The position numbers and the translations under genes were made by a program. Below are positions 27,274 through 36,466 of a stretch of 64,000 bases of DNA, piece after piece. The DNA is from BNXB01 sp031556375 (GTDB lineage: Bacteria > Bacteroidota > Bacteroidia > Bacteroidales > Azobacteroidaceae). Numbering within the stretch: the stretch's first letter is position 1; every line of letters starts with the position of its first letter. The stretch covers positions 1 to 64,000 of the forward strand of contig JAVBTA010000004.1 in NCBI GenBank assembly GCA_031556375.1. The letters run 5' to 3'. Below the pieces are notes generated by a model. The model was not told the origin of the DNA and did not search any database. It saw nothing but the letters and a program-made list of their open reading frames with translations.

Positions 27274-27482
27274 ATAAAGACAATTGGAAGTATATTATGA
27301 GAGAGCAAGTAACGCCATTTGAAAGACTTGCCGGAGATAACTCTATTGCCTATTGGGATAAAAAAAATGACACCCTGGCTGTATTTATCAGTGGTTGGGT
27401 AGAATCGGAAATCACTTATTCCTACACATTTGGAAAGAAAAATGGGAAATGGTATCTCACGGAACGTTACGAAACTCCATAA
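27270..27482 (+). CDS. C-terminal domain of the preceding lipoprotein or a coupled 70-residue protein
   Basis: The frame runs from an upstream ATG at 27252, but the ATG at 27270 overlaps the previous stop as ATGA. Read alone it gives 70 residues without signal peptide (NKDNWKYIMREQVTPFERL, AYWDKKNDTLAVFISGW, YTFGKKNGKWYLTERYE). The last segment looks like the strand pair that closes many periplasmic beta-rich domains, so I favour it being the tail of the upstream lipoprotein joined by a -1 shift at A7. A separate cytosolic protein is the alternative. Confidence 0.5.
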   Translation: MNKDNWKYIMREQVTPFERLAGDNSIAYWDKKNDTLAVFISGWVESEITYSYTFGKKNGKWYLTERYETP

Positions 27483-27506
27483 CATTATTATATGGGAATA
27501 GGTTAT

Positions 27507-29762
27507 TCACTCTACCCTATTCACATTCTTAACCCCTTTGATCTTCTGTATCAGATGACACAATTGATTTATATCATCCACATCATGTACTGAGATCTCA
27601 AATCTTCCGTAAAACATTCCGGCTTTCGATTCAATCTCCAGCTTATGGATATTTACTTCAAAATCGGTCGAAATAGCCTTCGTGATTTCATTAAGGATCC
27701 CGACCCTATCCAAACCTCTCATTTCTATAGTGGAAGGGAATGAGAATGTCTTATGTCCGGCCCACTCACAGGAGAGAATACGGTCACCGAAATTGGCTTT
27801 CAGTTTCGTTCCTATTTCACAAGCCCGTTTATGAATGATCAGCCGGCCGTCGTCATTGATAAAACCAAATACTTCATCCCCGGGAATTGGTTTACAACAA
27901 TCTGCAACCGTAAATTTTTCTTTATATGATTCCTCCTCGAGAATATAGGTTTTCTTCCGGTCTATTTTTTTAATATCTATCTGCTTATTTTCCTCCAAAA
28001 ACTCTTCCTCATTCTGTTTGGGTACCACAACATTCATCATCTGTTTGGCATACTTGAAAAAGACATTTTCAGATTTTTCTTTCAATATTTTCCGGGGATT
28101 TTCCGGTAAGATGACCTGGTTTTCTGCTATCGCATAATACATATCGTCTTTTCTGGGAAAATCATAATAAGCTGCAAAACGATCTAATACCGAAGGATGA
28201 GGTTCAATACCTGCTTTGTGTAACATCTCTATCAATATCTCTTCTCCTTTTTTAACCTGTTCCCGGCGTTGCTTACGTAAAGAGACTTCGATCTTAGTAC
28301 GGGCTTTAGCGGTAGTTACAAAGGAAAGCCAGTCTTTCATCGGCGCCCTGGACTTTGATGTAAGGATTTCCACCTGATCCCCGCTGGACAGCCTCTGACT
28401 TAATGGTACTAAGCGGTGATTCACCTTTGCTCCGATACAATGATTCCCTATATTAGAGTGTAAATCATATGCAAAATCCAATGCTGTAGCATTTTGAGGT
28501 AACGTCCTGATTTCTCCTTTAGGTGTAAATACAAATATCTCAGAGGTAAAGAGGTTCATTTTCACTGTATCTAGGAAGTCCATCGCATCCGGATTCGGAT
28601 TTTCAAGAAGCTCCTGAATTGTACCTATCCATTTATCCAGCGCCGATTCTTCCTCGATATGTTCTTTATATTTCCAGTGTGCGGCGAGACCTCTTTCTGC
28701 AATTTCATCCATCCGCGAACTGCGTATCTGCACTTCTATCCATTGTCCGTTCGGCCCCATTACAGTAAGGTGTAAGGCCTGATATCCATTGGCTTTCGGA
28801 TGACTTACCCAGTCGCGGATACGATCGGGACGAATTTTATAAACATCCGTTATCGCAGCAAAAATTTCCCAGCAAATCTTCTTTTCATCCATATCCGGTT
28901 CGGACTTGAAAACCACACGAACAGCAAAAATATCATAGATATCTTCAAAGTCCACATTTTTAGTTTTCATCTTATTCCAAATGGAAAAGACTGTCTTTAC
29001 CCGGCTCTTCATGTCGTACTTTATTCCCAAAGCATCAAGTTTAGGACGAATCGGAACCTCAAAACGTCCATAGACTTTTTCTCTATCAGCTTCTGTCAAT
29101 TTTAATTTATGGCTGATTTGCTTGTATTCATCCGGATGCTCATACTTAAAACTCAAATCTTCAAGCTCGGATTTAATTGAAAATAATCCTAAACGATGTG
29201 CTAATGGAGCGTAAAGGAACATAGTCTCCCCTGCAATTTTATATTGTTTGGCAGGTAGGAGCGATCCCAATGTACGCATATTATGAAGACGGTCCGCTAT
29301 TTTAATCAATATCACACGAATATCGCTTGCCATTGTGAGAAGTAATTTCCGCATATTCTCCGCTTGTTGCGAAGCTGCTTCCGCAAAAATCCCCCCGGCT
29401 ATTTTTGTCAAGCCATCTACAATTTCGGCTATTTTTTCACCAAAAATATTCTTAAGATCTTCTACGGTATAATCTGTATCTTCTACGACATCATGCAGCA
29501 AAGCGGCACTGATAGAAGTGGAACCGAGTCCCATTTCGTCACAAACAATCATAGCTACAGCTAAGGGGTGAGTTATATACGGTTCCCCCGATTGGCGCTC
29601 CACTCCCTTATGGGCCTGGTTGGCAAAATTGAATGCTTTATTTATTATTTCAAGCTTTTGCCTATGCTTCGAATTTTTATAACTGTCGAGGAGCTTTTCA
29701 AATTCTTTTTGAATCATCGCCTCCTCATTCTGCTTGTGTTTGGTCTCTTTTTCGTTGTTCAT
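27507..29762 (-). CDS. relA: Bifunctional (p)ppGpp synthetase/hydrolase
   Basis: This 751-residue RelA/SpoT homologue has all domains in order: an HD hydrolase domain with H51, H65 and the H90-D91 pair (LLHDVVEDTDYT), a synthetase domain (about residues 250-380, with RVKTVFSIWNKM and NGYQALHLTVMGP), a TGS domain (about 410-470) and a C-terminal ACT domain. The intact HD residues indicate that it can both make and degrade (p)ppGpp, and single-copy Bacteroidetes homologues do both. It is the last gene of the parA-parB-DUF5683-mltD-relA cluster. Confidence 0.96.
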   Translation of the reverse strand: MNNEKETKHKQNEEAMIQKEFEKLLDSYKNSKHRQKLEIINKAFNFANQAHKGVERQSGEPYITHPLAVAMIVCDEMGLGSTSISAALLHDVVEDTDYTVEDLKNIFGEKIAEIVDGLTKIAGGIFAEAASQQAENMRKLLLTMASDIRVILIKIADRLHNMRTLGSLLPAKQYKIAGETMFLYAPLAHRLGLFSIKSELEDLSFKYEHPDEYKQISHKLKLTEADREKVYGRFEVPIRPKLDALGIKYDMKSRVKTVFSIWNKMKTKNVDFEDIYDIFAVRVVFKSEPDMDEKKICWEIFAAITDVYKIRPDRIRDWVSHPKANGYQALHLTVMGPNGQWIEVQIRSSRMDEIAERGLAAHWKYKEHIEEESALDKWIGTIQELLENPNPDAMDFLDTVKMNLFTSEIFVFTPKGEIRTLPQNATALDFAYDLHSNIGNHCIGAKVNHRLVPLSQRLSSGDQVEILTSKSRAPMKDWLSFVTTAKARTKIEVSLRKQRREQVKKGEEILIEMLHKAGIEPHPSVLDRFAAYYDFPRKDDMYYAIAENQVILPENPRKILKEKSENVFFKYAKQMMNVVVPKQNEEEFLEENKQIDIKKIDRKKTYILEEESYKEKFTVADCCKPIPGDEVFGFINDDGRLIIHKRACEIGTKLKANFGDRILSCEWAGHKTFSFPSTIEMRGLDRVGILNEITKAISTDFEVNIHKLEIESKAGMFYGRFEISVHDVDDINQLCHLIQKIKGVKNVNRVE

Positions 29763-29778
29763 GAACTGTCAATACAGA

Positions 29779-31329
29779 TTAAACACCCTTCGGAATCTTC
29801 AGAGTCTGTCCCACTCTTAAAGATGAGCTAGAAACATTATTAAACTCCATTATATCCTGAGCGCTGACTCCCGAATATTTTTTTGCTATTGTATAAAAAG
29901 AATCTCCTGACCTCACCTTATACGTTGAATAAGTGCTTCCAAGAGATTTATTGATTGATTCTCTCGATGTTTTTGCCGTCGTCTTATTCTGAGATGACTT
30001 CGTTTCCGGTGTGGCTTTGGATGCCGGTGAATTATTCAATGCGTAGCCTCCATTATCCACATAAATCGTAAGTACACGTCCGGACGACACCCTGTTTGAC
30101 TTCATTCCATTCCAACGTTTGATCTGGGTTGAAGTCACACCATACTGATTAGCGATTGCCAACATTGTTTCTCCTGACTTAACTTTGTGTTTTATTTTTT
30201 CCTGATTAGAAACTCTGTTCTTTGTCTTACTTGCAAACAACTCATTTGCACGATATTGTGCAATGGAATCTTCCAATTGAACAAAGCCATAAGCATATGC
30301 CGCCGGTAATTGCAAAGCATAAGGTTTTGAATGTCCCGGAATTATATCCCTGCGATATTGAGGATTCAAAGCACGAAGTTGTTCTTTTTCCATTTGCATT
30401 ACCTCTGCGATCTGATCGAAGTGGATTTCCTTATTAATCATCACAGTATCGGTAGAAAGAGGAAGGTTGATTTCTTTAGGATAGAGATTATGTTCGTGGT
30501 AATAAGACATTACATAGTTAACCGCGATGAATAGAGGCACATACATTCGCGTTTCAGATGGAAGATAGGGATAAATTTTCCAGAAATCCTTTTCTCCCTT
30601 TGCCCGGTTAATCGCTTTATTTACATTACCCGGACCGCAATTATAGGAGGCGATCACTAAATGCCAGTCGCCATAAATAGCATACATATCCCTAAAATAA
30701 CGGCAGGCAGCTTCTGTTGCTTTGAGCGGATCCCGTCGTTCATCGACCAGACTATTAATTTCCAAACCGTAGATTTTACCTGTCGGAAGCATGAATTGCC
30801 AGATTCCGGAAGCACCCATACGGGAGTATGCTGAAGGATTTAACGCCGACTCTACGACGGCCAGATACTTCAGTTCCAGGGGTAGCTGGTAACGATCCAG
30901 GATTTCCTCGAACATTGGAAAGTAAAAATCAGACCAGCCCAGGACATATTCCACCAGATTACGTCTCCGGTCGGCATAAAGATCTATACAGGAACGTACT
31001 GTTTCATTGAACGTCATGGGTATCATCCGTGGAAGTTTGGCCAGGCGTTCCGCGTAGATAGAATCGCTGGTTACAGGATTACCTTTATCCACATGATCCT
31101 GATGCTTATTAGTAAAATAACTGTTGTTCCAAATTGACAATAAACTATCAACATTCATATCCAGGCTCTCAGGGATGAATGTATCACCTTTAATTATGCC
31201 AACAGTATCCGATTCCGCGTAGGCCGAGTCCTGAACAGAAACTCGTTTGAGCTCCTCCCAAAGGGTGACTTGCGCATAAATGGCGCTATTCACCACAATA
31301 GAGATAATCAATAATACTATTTTCTTCAT
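29779..31329 (-). CDS. MltD-like lytic transglycosylase with two LysM domains
   Basis: This 516-residue protein has a signal peptide (cleavage near residue 20), an SLT domain (about 130-270) with catalytic E160 in AVVESALNPSAYS and the GASGIWQFM motif, and two LysM repeats (HKVKSGETMLAIANQYG near 390 and YKVRSGDSFYTIAKKYSG near 470) that bind peptidoglycan glycans. It would cut glycan strands in the periplasm to allow growth or recycling. It lies 16 bases before relA. Confidence 0.93.
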   Translation of the reverse strand: MKKIVLLIISIVVNSAIYAQVTLWEELKRVSVQDSAYAESDTVGIIKGDTFIPESLDMNVDSLLSIWNNSYFTNKHQDHVDKGNPVTSDSIYAERLAKLPRMIPMTFNETVRSCIDLYADRRRNLVEYVLGWSDFYFPMFEEILDRYQLPLELKYLAVVESALNPSAYSRMGASGIWQFMLPTGKIYGLEINSLVDERRDPLKATEAACRYFRDMYAIYGDWHLVIASYNCGPGNVNKAINRAKGEKDFWKIYPYLPSETRMYVPLFIAVNYVMSYYHEHNLYPKEINLPLSTDTVMINKEIHFDQIAEVMQMEKEQLRALNPQYRRDIIPGHSKPYALQLPAAYAYGFVQLEDSIAQYRANELFASKTKNRVSNQEKIKHKVKSGETMLAIANQYGVTSTQIKRWNGMKSNRVSSGRVLTIYVDNGGYALNNSPASKATPETKSSQNKTTAKTSRESINKSLGSTYSTYKVRSGDSFYTIAKKYSGVSAQDIMEFNNVSSSSLRVGQTLKIPKGV

Positions 31330-31373
31330 AAACTTATATTTTTAGGATGACAAGCATCCTTGTTTAACCGGTA

Positions 31374-32081
31374 TTAAAACTTAAAGCTACATTGTAGCCC
31401 TACAGAGCGGGAATTATAAGCCGATTTATCAAACAAAACCGGTTCCACCCTCATACCCAGATCCTGGCTGATATCAAAGTCAAACAACTGAGCATCTACA
31501 TAAGCGTCTATTATTGTTAAGGCATAAACTCCAGCGGTAATGAAGTAGCTCAAATCCCTGTAGCGACGATAAAAATCCTTTCCCCGTTGCAGCGTGTTTG
31601 TAAAGTTCGCTTTATCAGACGAGGTCCATGTCGAAATATCGGCACTCTTACTACCTTTAAAACGAATCCATGAGTTTGTTGTCGGATCCGTATCTGTAAA
31701 ATCGCTGTAAGCATGCTTATATTCGCTATACTGATTACCATTCCATGTCATAGCGTATATACAGCCCAGAAATCCGCCATAAACAAGCGGCAATTTCCAG
31801 TATTTTCGATTATAAATTTGTCCCAATCCCGGACAAATCGCTGAATATATGATTGCTTTTGTCGGATCAGGTTTAAATTTAGGCTTAAGTTTTATCGAAG
31901 ATGTATCGATTTTACTTGCGATAAATTTTATATTTGTCGAATCACTCGAATCATTCGCATTGATTATCAGAAGACTATCATCTTTCGAAATATAATTATT
32001 CTCTTGCGCCCTGGTTTGAAAGGGTAGCAAGAGAATAATGAATGATATGATTGTTATAACGGTCTTCAATAGAAATGACAA
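31374..32081 (-). CDS. DUF5683 domain protein
   Basis: This 235-residue protein has an N-terminal signal (IISFIILLLPFQTRAQ) and the recognisable core KAIIYSAICPGLGQIYNRKYWKLPLVYGGF of the DUF5683 family, followed by hydrophobic stretches. There is no ATG near the start: TTG at 32081 fits the signal peptide, with TTG at 32069 the alternative. The family is conserved between parB and mltD in Bacteroidetes. A role in cell envelope or division is inference from that context. Confidence 0.82.
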   Translation of the reverse strand: MSFLLKTVITIISFIILLLPFQTRAQENNYISKDDSLLIINANDSSDSTNIKFIASKIDTSSIKLKPKFKPDPTKAIIYSAICPGLGQIYNRKYWKLPLVYGGFLGCIYAMTWNGNQYSEYKHAYSDFTDTDPTTNSWIRFKGSKSADISTWTSSDKANFTNTLQRGKDFYRRYRDLSYFITAGVYALTIIDAYVDAQLFDFDISQDLGMRVEPVLFDKSAYNSRSVGLQCSFKF

Positions 32082-32106
32082 CTAATTAAACCTGCTAAAT
32101 TAGTTA

Positions 32107-32985
32107 TTATTTTTTTAATGCATCGAATTTTTGGATAATTCTTTCCAAATCTTTATCCGTTTCAAAAGGAATCGTAATCTTTCCCTTTCCTTTTTCATCA
32201 CAGGAAAACTGTACTTTAGTATCGAAGAATTTAGATAGGTGTTCTTTTAGAAGTTTGTACTCCGCAGGAGTTTTTGATTTTTCTTTCTTTGTTTCTTTTG
32301 CAGGTGCGTCGCTGTTAAGATCGCGGATAATCTCTTCCGTACGTCGCACAGAGAAACCATATTGTATGATTTGTTCATAAACCATCAGTTGGGTTGCCGG
32401 GTCTTCAAGTCCTAACAACGCTTTGGCATGTCCCATATCGACCTTTTTATCTTTGAGTCCCATTTGAATTTCGGCAGGAAGCTTCAACAATCGAAGGAAA
32501 TTGGCGATCGTAGCACGTTTTTTACCAATACGTTCACTCAATTTATCCTGAGTCAACCGATATGTATCGATCAAGTTTTGAAAAGCCAAAGCAATTTCTA
32601 TTGAGTTCAGATCTTCTCTCTGGATATTCTCAATCAGAGCCATTTCCATCACATTCTCATCACTGGCCTTTTTTACATAAGCAGGAACAGTCGCCAATCC
32701 GGCGAGCAGAGATGCCCGGTATCGTCTTTCCCCTGAAATAATCTGATATTGTTCGGGAGCCACTTCCCTCAAGGTAATCGGCTGAACCAATCCCAAAGCT
32801 TTGATAGAAGCCGCGAGTTCTTCAAGTGCTTCCTGATCAAAAACGGTCCGGGGCTGATCCGGATTCGGGGTTATCTTAGACAATTCCACTTCATTGATAG
32901 AAGAAGTTCCGTTTGTATTCAGGTCTTCCATCGTTATCAGCGCATCCAAACCTCGTCCTAATGGTGATTTATTTTGTTTTGACAT
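32107..32985 (-). CDS. parB: Chromosome partitioning protein ParB
   Basis: This 292-residue DNA-binding protein has the N-terminal domain with the CTP-binding GERRYR motif at residues 85-90, the HTH region (LSERIGKKRATIANFLRLLKLP) and a C-terminal dimer domain. It would load on parS sites and spread as a CTP-dependent clamp. It overlaps no neighbour and follows parA by ten bases. I found no canonical parS within this window. Confidence 0.95.
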   Translation of the reverse strand: MSKQNKSPLGRGLDALITMEDLNTNGTSSINEVELSKITPNPDQPRTVFDQEALEELAASIKALGLVQPITLREVAPEQYQIISGERRYRASLLAGLATVPAYVKKASDENVMEMALIENIQREDLNSIEIALAFQNLIDTYRLTQDKLSERIGKKRATIANFLRLLKLPAEIQMGLKDKKVDMGHAKALLGLEDPATQLMVYEQIIQYGFSVRRTEEIIRDLNSDAPAKETKKEKSKTPAEYKLLKEHLSKFFDTKVQFSCDEKGKGKITIPFETDKDLERIIQKFDALKK

Positions 32986-32995
32986 ATATCTTTTC

Positions 32996-33760
32996 TTATT
33001 TATTTTTCCGGATTAATTCTTCTGCCAGTTGCATATGATTGATCGATCCTTTAGAATCCGCATCGTATAGTAGCACCGGCTGTCCGTAACTAGGGGCTTC
33101 ACTCAGTTTGATGTTCCGCTGGATCACCGTTTCAAATACCAGTTCCCGGAAATGTTTCTTAACCTCTTCGTAGATCTGGTTAGCCAAGCGCAATCGGGAA
33201 TCGTACATAGTCAGAAGGAAACCTTCGATTTCCAAAGAAGGATTCAGTTTTGATTTTATTATCTTTATGGTATTCAGCAATTTACTAATACCTTCCAAAG
33301 CAAAATATTCACACTGAACAGGAATGATAACCGAATCAGCCGCTGTCAGAGCATTTACAGTAATCAAACCTAATGACGGCGAACAATCGATCAGAATATA
33401 ATCATATTTATCTTTTACCGGAGTCAACGCTTCTTTCAAAACTTTTTCCCTGTTTTCGAAGTTAAGCATTTCTATTTCAGCACCGACCAGGTCTATATGA
33501 GAAGGAATAATAAATAGATTATCCACTGCGGTTTTAACTGTTGCCGTATCTGCCTCAACTTTATTGACAATACATTCGTATATTGAATTTTGTACTTCTC
33601 GTATATTGACCCCCAATCCGGATGAGGCATTAGCCTGAGGATCGGCATCGACAACAAGTACTTTTTTATCCAACGCAGCCAATGACGCAGCCAGATTGAT
33701 AGTGGTAGTTGTCTTTCCAACCCCTCCTTTTTGATTTGCCAAAGCAATTATTTTACCCAT
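32996..33760 (-). CDS. parA: Chromosome partitioning ATPase ParA/Soj
   Basis: This 254-residue ATPase has the deviant Walker A KGGVGKTTT at residues 11-19, the DADPQANASSGLG block and Walker B-like YDYILIDCSPSLG. With ParB it would segregate the chromosome origin. It leads the five-gene minus-strand cluster; a -7 box (TACTTTTG) is read from 33787 to 33780, giving a start about 13 bases before the ATG. Confidence 0.96.
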   Translation of the reverse strand: MGKIIALANQKGGVGKTTTTINLAASLAALDKKVLVVDADPQANASSGLGVNIREVQNSIYECIVNKVEADTATVKTAVDNLFIIPSHIDLVGAEIEMLNFENREKVLKEALTPVKDKYDYILIDCSPSLGLITVNALTAADSVIIPVQCEYFALEGISKLLNTIKIIKSKLNPSLEIEGFLLTMYDSRLRLANQIYEEVKKHFRELVFETVIQRNIKLSEAPSYGQPVLLYDADSKGSINHMQLAEELIRKNK

Positions 33761-33884
33761 TGTATTTCAAATTTGGATGCAAAAGTAATGTTTATTGGGA
33801 AATGAATTTGTTTATTTTGGTTAAACTGTGTTGTTGTTGTTGATAAGTGGGGATTATTGTTAATAACTTTTGCGGGAAAAGTTG

Positions 33885-33892
33885 TATCTTTG
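33885..33892 (+). promoter_or_regulatory. -7 box of the surE promoter, decides the surE start
   Basis: TATCTTTG here places the transcription start near 33899. That is downstream of the TTG at 33870, so translation must begin at the ATG at 33918. Confidence 0.6.
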
Positions 33893-33917
33893 TGGAAAAT
33901 TGAGGGAAATACAAACT

Positions 33918-34718
33918 ATGCTAAACGGAAAAGAAAAAAGGCCATTGATATTGATCAGCAATGATGATGGTTTTGATGCAAAAGGAATTAATGAATTGAC
34001 TAAAGCTATAATGCCTTTAGGGGACGTCGTTGTGGTAGCTCCTGATGGGCCCCGTTCGGGAATGTCGAGTGCAATCACATCCATTAAACCTCTGCAAATT
34101 AAGCCATTGGAAGACAAACCAGGGTTAAAGATCTATAGTTGTACAGGGACTCCGGTCGATTGTGTAAAACTCGGGATTAACGAAATATTAGAAAGGAAGC
34201 CGGATTTGGTAGTCACCGGTATAAATCATGGCTCTAACGCTTCTATTTGTGTTCTATATTCAGGAACAATGGGTGCTGCCATTGAAGGTTGTATATTTGG
34301 CATCCCTTCTATCGGCTTTTCATTAACAGATCACCATCCGGATGCCGATTTCAGTAACACAACTCATTATGCAGCCTTGATCAGTAAAAAAATACTTATG
34401 GAAGGTCTACCTCAAGGAGTTTGCCTGAATGTTAATGTTCCGAATGTTAAAAACATCAACGGAATAAAAATTTGTACTCAAACTGAAGGACAATGGATAA
34501 AAGAATTCTATACCACTGAAGAAAAAGGGGAAACGCAATACTGGTTAACCGGAGATTTCGACAACTTCGAACCTAACAACACAGAATCCGATGAGTGGGC
34601 CCTGGCTAACGGTTATGTCTCTGTCGTTCCAACTAAGATCGACATGACCTCTCACGAGACGATAGAAAAATTAAAACATTGGGAACTTGTAAATGAAGTA
34701 CTACATAATTGCCGGTGA
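33918..34718 (+). CDS. surE: 5'/3'-nucleotidase SurE
   Basis: This 266-residue cytosolic phosphatase hydrolyses nucleoside monophosphates and is linked to stationary-phase survival. The metal-binding start ILISNDDGFDAKG is complete, followed by VVVAPDGPRSGMS and VVTGINHGSNASICVLYSGTMGAA. I start it at the ATG at 33918; the longer TTG frame is ruled out by the promoter. It overlaps lpxB by 26 bases, which implies coupled expression. Confidence 0.95.
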   Translation: MLNGKEKRPLILISNDDGFDAKGINELTKAIMPLGDVVVVAPDGPRSGMSSAITSIKPLQIKPLEDKPGLKIYSCTGTPVDCVKLGINEILERKPDLVVTGINHGSNASICVLYSGTMGAAIEGCIFGIPSIGFSLTDHHPDADFSNTTHYAALISKKILMEGLPQGVCLNVNVPNVKNINGIKICTQTEGQWIKEFYTTEEKGETQYWLTGDFDNFEPNNTESDEWALANGYVSVVPTKIDMTSHETIEKLKHWELVNEVLHNCR

Positions 34719-35832
34719 AGCCTCCGGAGACTTACATGCATCAAATCTGATGAAAGCCCTGAAAGCAACCGATGCCGAAGCGGATTTTCGTTTCTTCGGA
34801 GGGGATCTTATGTCTGCTGTTGGAGGTACGTTAGTAAAGCATTACAGAGAAATGGCTTTCATGGGTTTCATCCCTGTATTGTTAAACCTTCGGACTATCT
34901 TCAAAAATTTGAGGATCGGCAAAGAGGATATCCGTAGCTATCAACCGGATGTCGTGATACTTATCGATTATCCGGGATTTAATCTTAAAATAGCTAAGTT
35001 CGTAAAAGAACAGCTCTCGATACCTGTTCATTACTACATTTCTCCTAAAATATGGGCATGGAAAAAATACCGGATTAAAAGTATCCGGAAATACATAGAT
35101 AAAATGTTGTGTATCTTACCTTTTGAGGTAGATTTTTACAAGAAAAATAATTACGAAGTTACCTATGTAGGTAATCCGACTGTCGATGCCGTGGCGGAAC
35201 GGGATCATGCCTCAGAAACTACGGAATCATTTATAGAACACAATGATCTGGAAAATAAACCTATCATTGCTCTTTTGGCCGGTAGCAGGAAGCAGGAAAT
35301 TAAAGATAACCTTCCCGCAATGTTAGAGGCTGCCTCAGCTTTTACCGGTTATCAGACGATCATTGCCGGGGCTCCGGGAATAGACAAAGATTATTACAGA
35401 AACTATACCGGAAACTACCAACCCCGGATAGTATTCGGACAAACTTACCGGTTGCTGCAACAAGCATCGGCCGCCTTGGTCACATCCGGCACTGCGACTC
35501 TGGAAACCGCATTATTCCGTGTTCCTCAGACAGTTTGCTATGAAACACCTATAAAGCATATCGTAAGTTTTGTATTTAAAAACTTTTTTACTACGAAATA
35601 CATATCTCTGGTCAATCTGATTGCCGACCGGACTATCGTTCAGGAGCTTTTTGCAGCTTCTTTTTCTGCTCAAGCTATAAAAAATGAATTAGGCAAACTA
35701 CTGAACGATAAAGACTACCGGAACTCTATGCTTCAGGGATATGATGAAGTTATTAATTCATTAGGAAAACCTGGCGCTTCAAAACATGCGGCTATTGAGA
35801 TCTACAATTCTTTAAAATGGGATACTCAATAA
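34693..35832 (+). CDS. lpxB: Lipid-A-disaccharide synthase
   Basis: This 379-residue glycosyltransferase (GT19) joins lipid X and UDP-diacylglucosamine to form the lipid A disaccharide at the inner membrane. Diagnostic parts are the start YYIIAGEASGDLHASNLM, the FRFFGGDLM and MGFIPVL blocks, HYYISPKIWAWKKYR and the GSRKQEIKDNLP plus ALVTSGTATLETAL motifs of the nucleotide-sugar site. Length fits the family. Confidence 0.96.
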   Translation: MKYYIIAGEASGDLHASNLMKALKATDAEADFRFFGGDLMSAVGGTLVKHYREMAFMGFIPVLLNLRTIFKNLRIGKEDIRSYQPDVVILIDYPGFNLKIAKFVKEQLSIPVHYYISPKIWAWKKYRIKSIRKYIDKMLCILPFEVDFYKKNNYEVTYVGNPTVDAVAERDHASETTESFIEHNDLENKPIIALLAGSRKQEIKDNLPAMLEAASAFTGYQTIIAGAPGIDKDYYRNYTGNYQPRIVFGQTYRLLQQASAALVTSGTATLETALFRVPQTVCYETPIKHIVSFVFKNFFTTKYISLVNLIADRTIVQELFAASFSAQAIKNELGKLLNDKDYRNSMLQGYDEVINSLGKPGASKHAAIEIYNSLKWDTQ

Positions 35833-36154
35833 ATAATATAAAAATTATCGAGGGTACAAAATCTTTCAACAGCTTTTTGTTTTATAGAGCACCATTACAG
35901 AATTGGGTGTTGATATAAAAGTGTTTCTAATGGCATCAGATCTGGTGATCAGGGCAAACTAAAACCGAGAAATGAAGAATGCCTCAAAAGTCTTGATTGC
36001 TAATACTCGGAAACGATTAGTCATCATTTGAAATATACCGTCCAAGAAAAAATCCTACATTATTGAGTTACAATTGAGTTACAATTCAAAGAAAGAAAAT
36101 CAAAAAGCATTTATTATCTTTGCAAAACATTAATTATTAAATAACAGGAATAAA
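35833..36154. other. Gap before the NVEALA cassette: degraded sequence and promoter
   Basis: The first 210 bases contain short frames with protein-like composition (for example one ending VFLMASDLVIRAN before a stop) but no intact gene or recognised family, and may be a relic. The last 95 bases hold the tandem repeat and -7 box listed separately. Confidence 0.4.
36061..36121 (+). promoter_or_regulatory. Promoter of the NVEALA cassette with tandem 11-bp repeat
   Basis: ATTGAGTTACA is repeated head to tail at 36061-36071 and 36072-36082. The -7 box TATCTTTG lies at 36114-36121; no good -33 box is seen. Two repeats one helical turn apart just upstream of a promoter with a poor -33 element suggest an activator site. 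Confidence 0.5.
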
Positions 36155-36466
36155 ATGAAAACTAAACTTTTAACAGGAATTGCGACAACAATGTTTACTG
36201 TAATTATTGGATTAAATGTAAAGATGAACTCTCACGAAAATAAATCTGTTGATTTAAAGATTACTGGAGTTGAGGCTTTGGCACAAAGTGAAAATGGCGA
36301 AGGAAGTGGAGTCACATCATGTACTGTGACACATAAATGTTGGGACTGGACTGGATTTATTGAAACCGGGGAGGTTAGTTGCACTGGTTCTCATTGCGAA
36401 AGGGGATCTGACTTTTGGTCTGGTAAGGGATGGGTAAAATGTGATGGAAATAAGACATCATGTTAA
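36155..36466 (+). CDS. NVEALA-type small secreted protein with six cysteines
   Basis: This 103-residue protein has a hydrophobic leader (residues 1-22), the family block ITGVEALAQSE (GVEALA at 38-43) and a C-terminal 50-residue part with six Cys plus many Trp, Gly and Thr (TSCTVTHKCWDW, then EVSCTGSHCERG, then GWVKCDGNKTSC). The NVEALA name comes from the conserved leader end; the mature peptide is variable. Three disulfides are possible. Function is unknown. It is followed by two lipoprotein genes with 7- and 4-base overlaps, so the three are coupled. Confidence 0.8.
   Translation: MKTKLLTGIATTMFTVIIGLNVKMNSHENKSVDLKITGVEALAQSENGEGSGVTSCTVTHKCWDWTGFIETGEVSCTGSHCERGSDFWSGKGWVKCDGNKTSC

Noticed and set aside
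33761..33869. parS site or replication origin next to parA
   Set aside because: No parS-like GTTNCACGTGAAAC or cluster of DnaA boxes is present; single TGTTGATAA-like words at about 33838 and 43746 are not enough.
33870..33917. N-terminal extension of SurE from a TTG start
   Set aside because: The promoter -7 box at 33885-33892 lies inside this stretch, so it is upstream of the transcript start.
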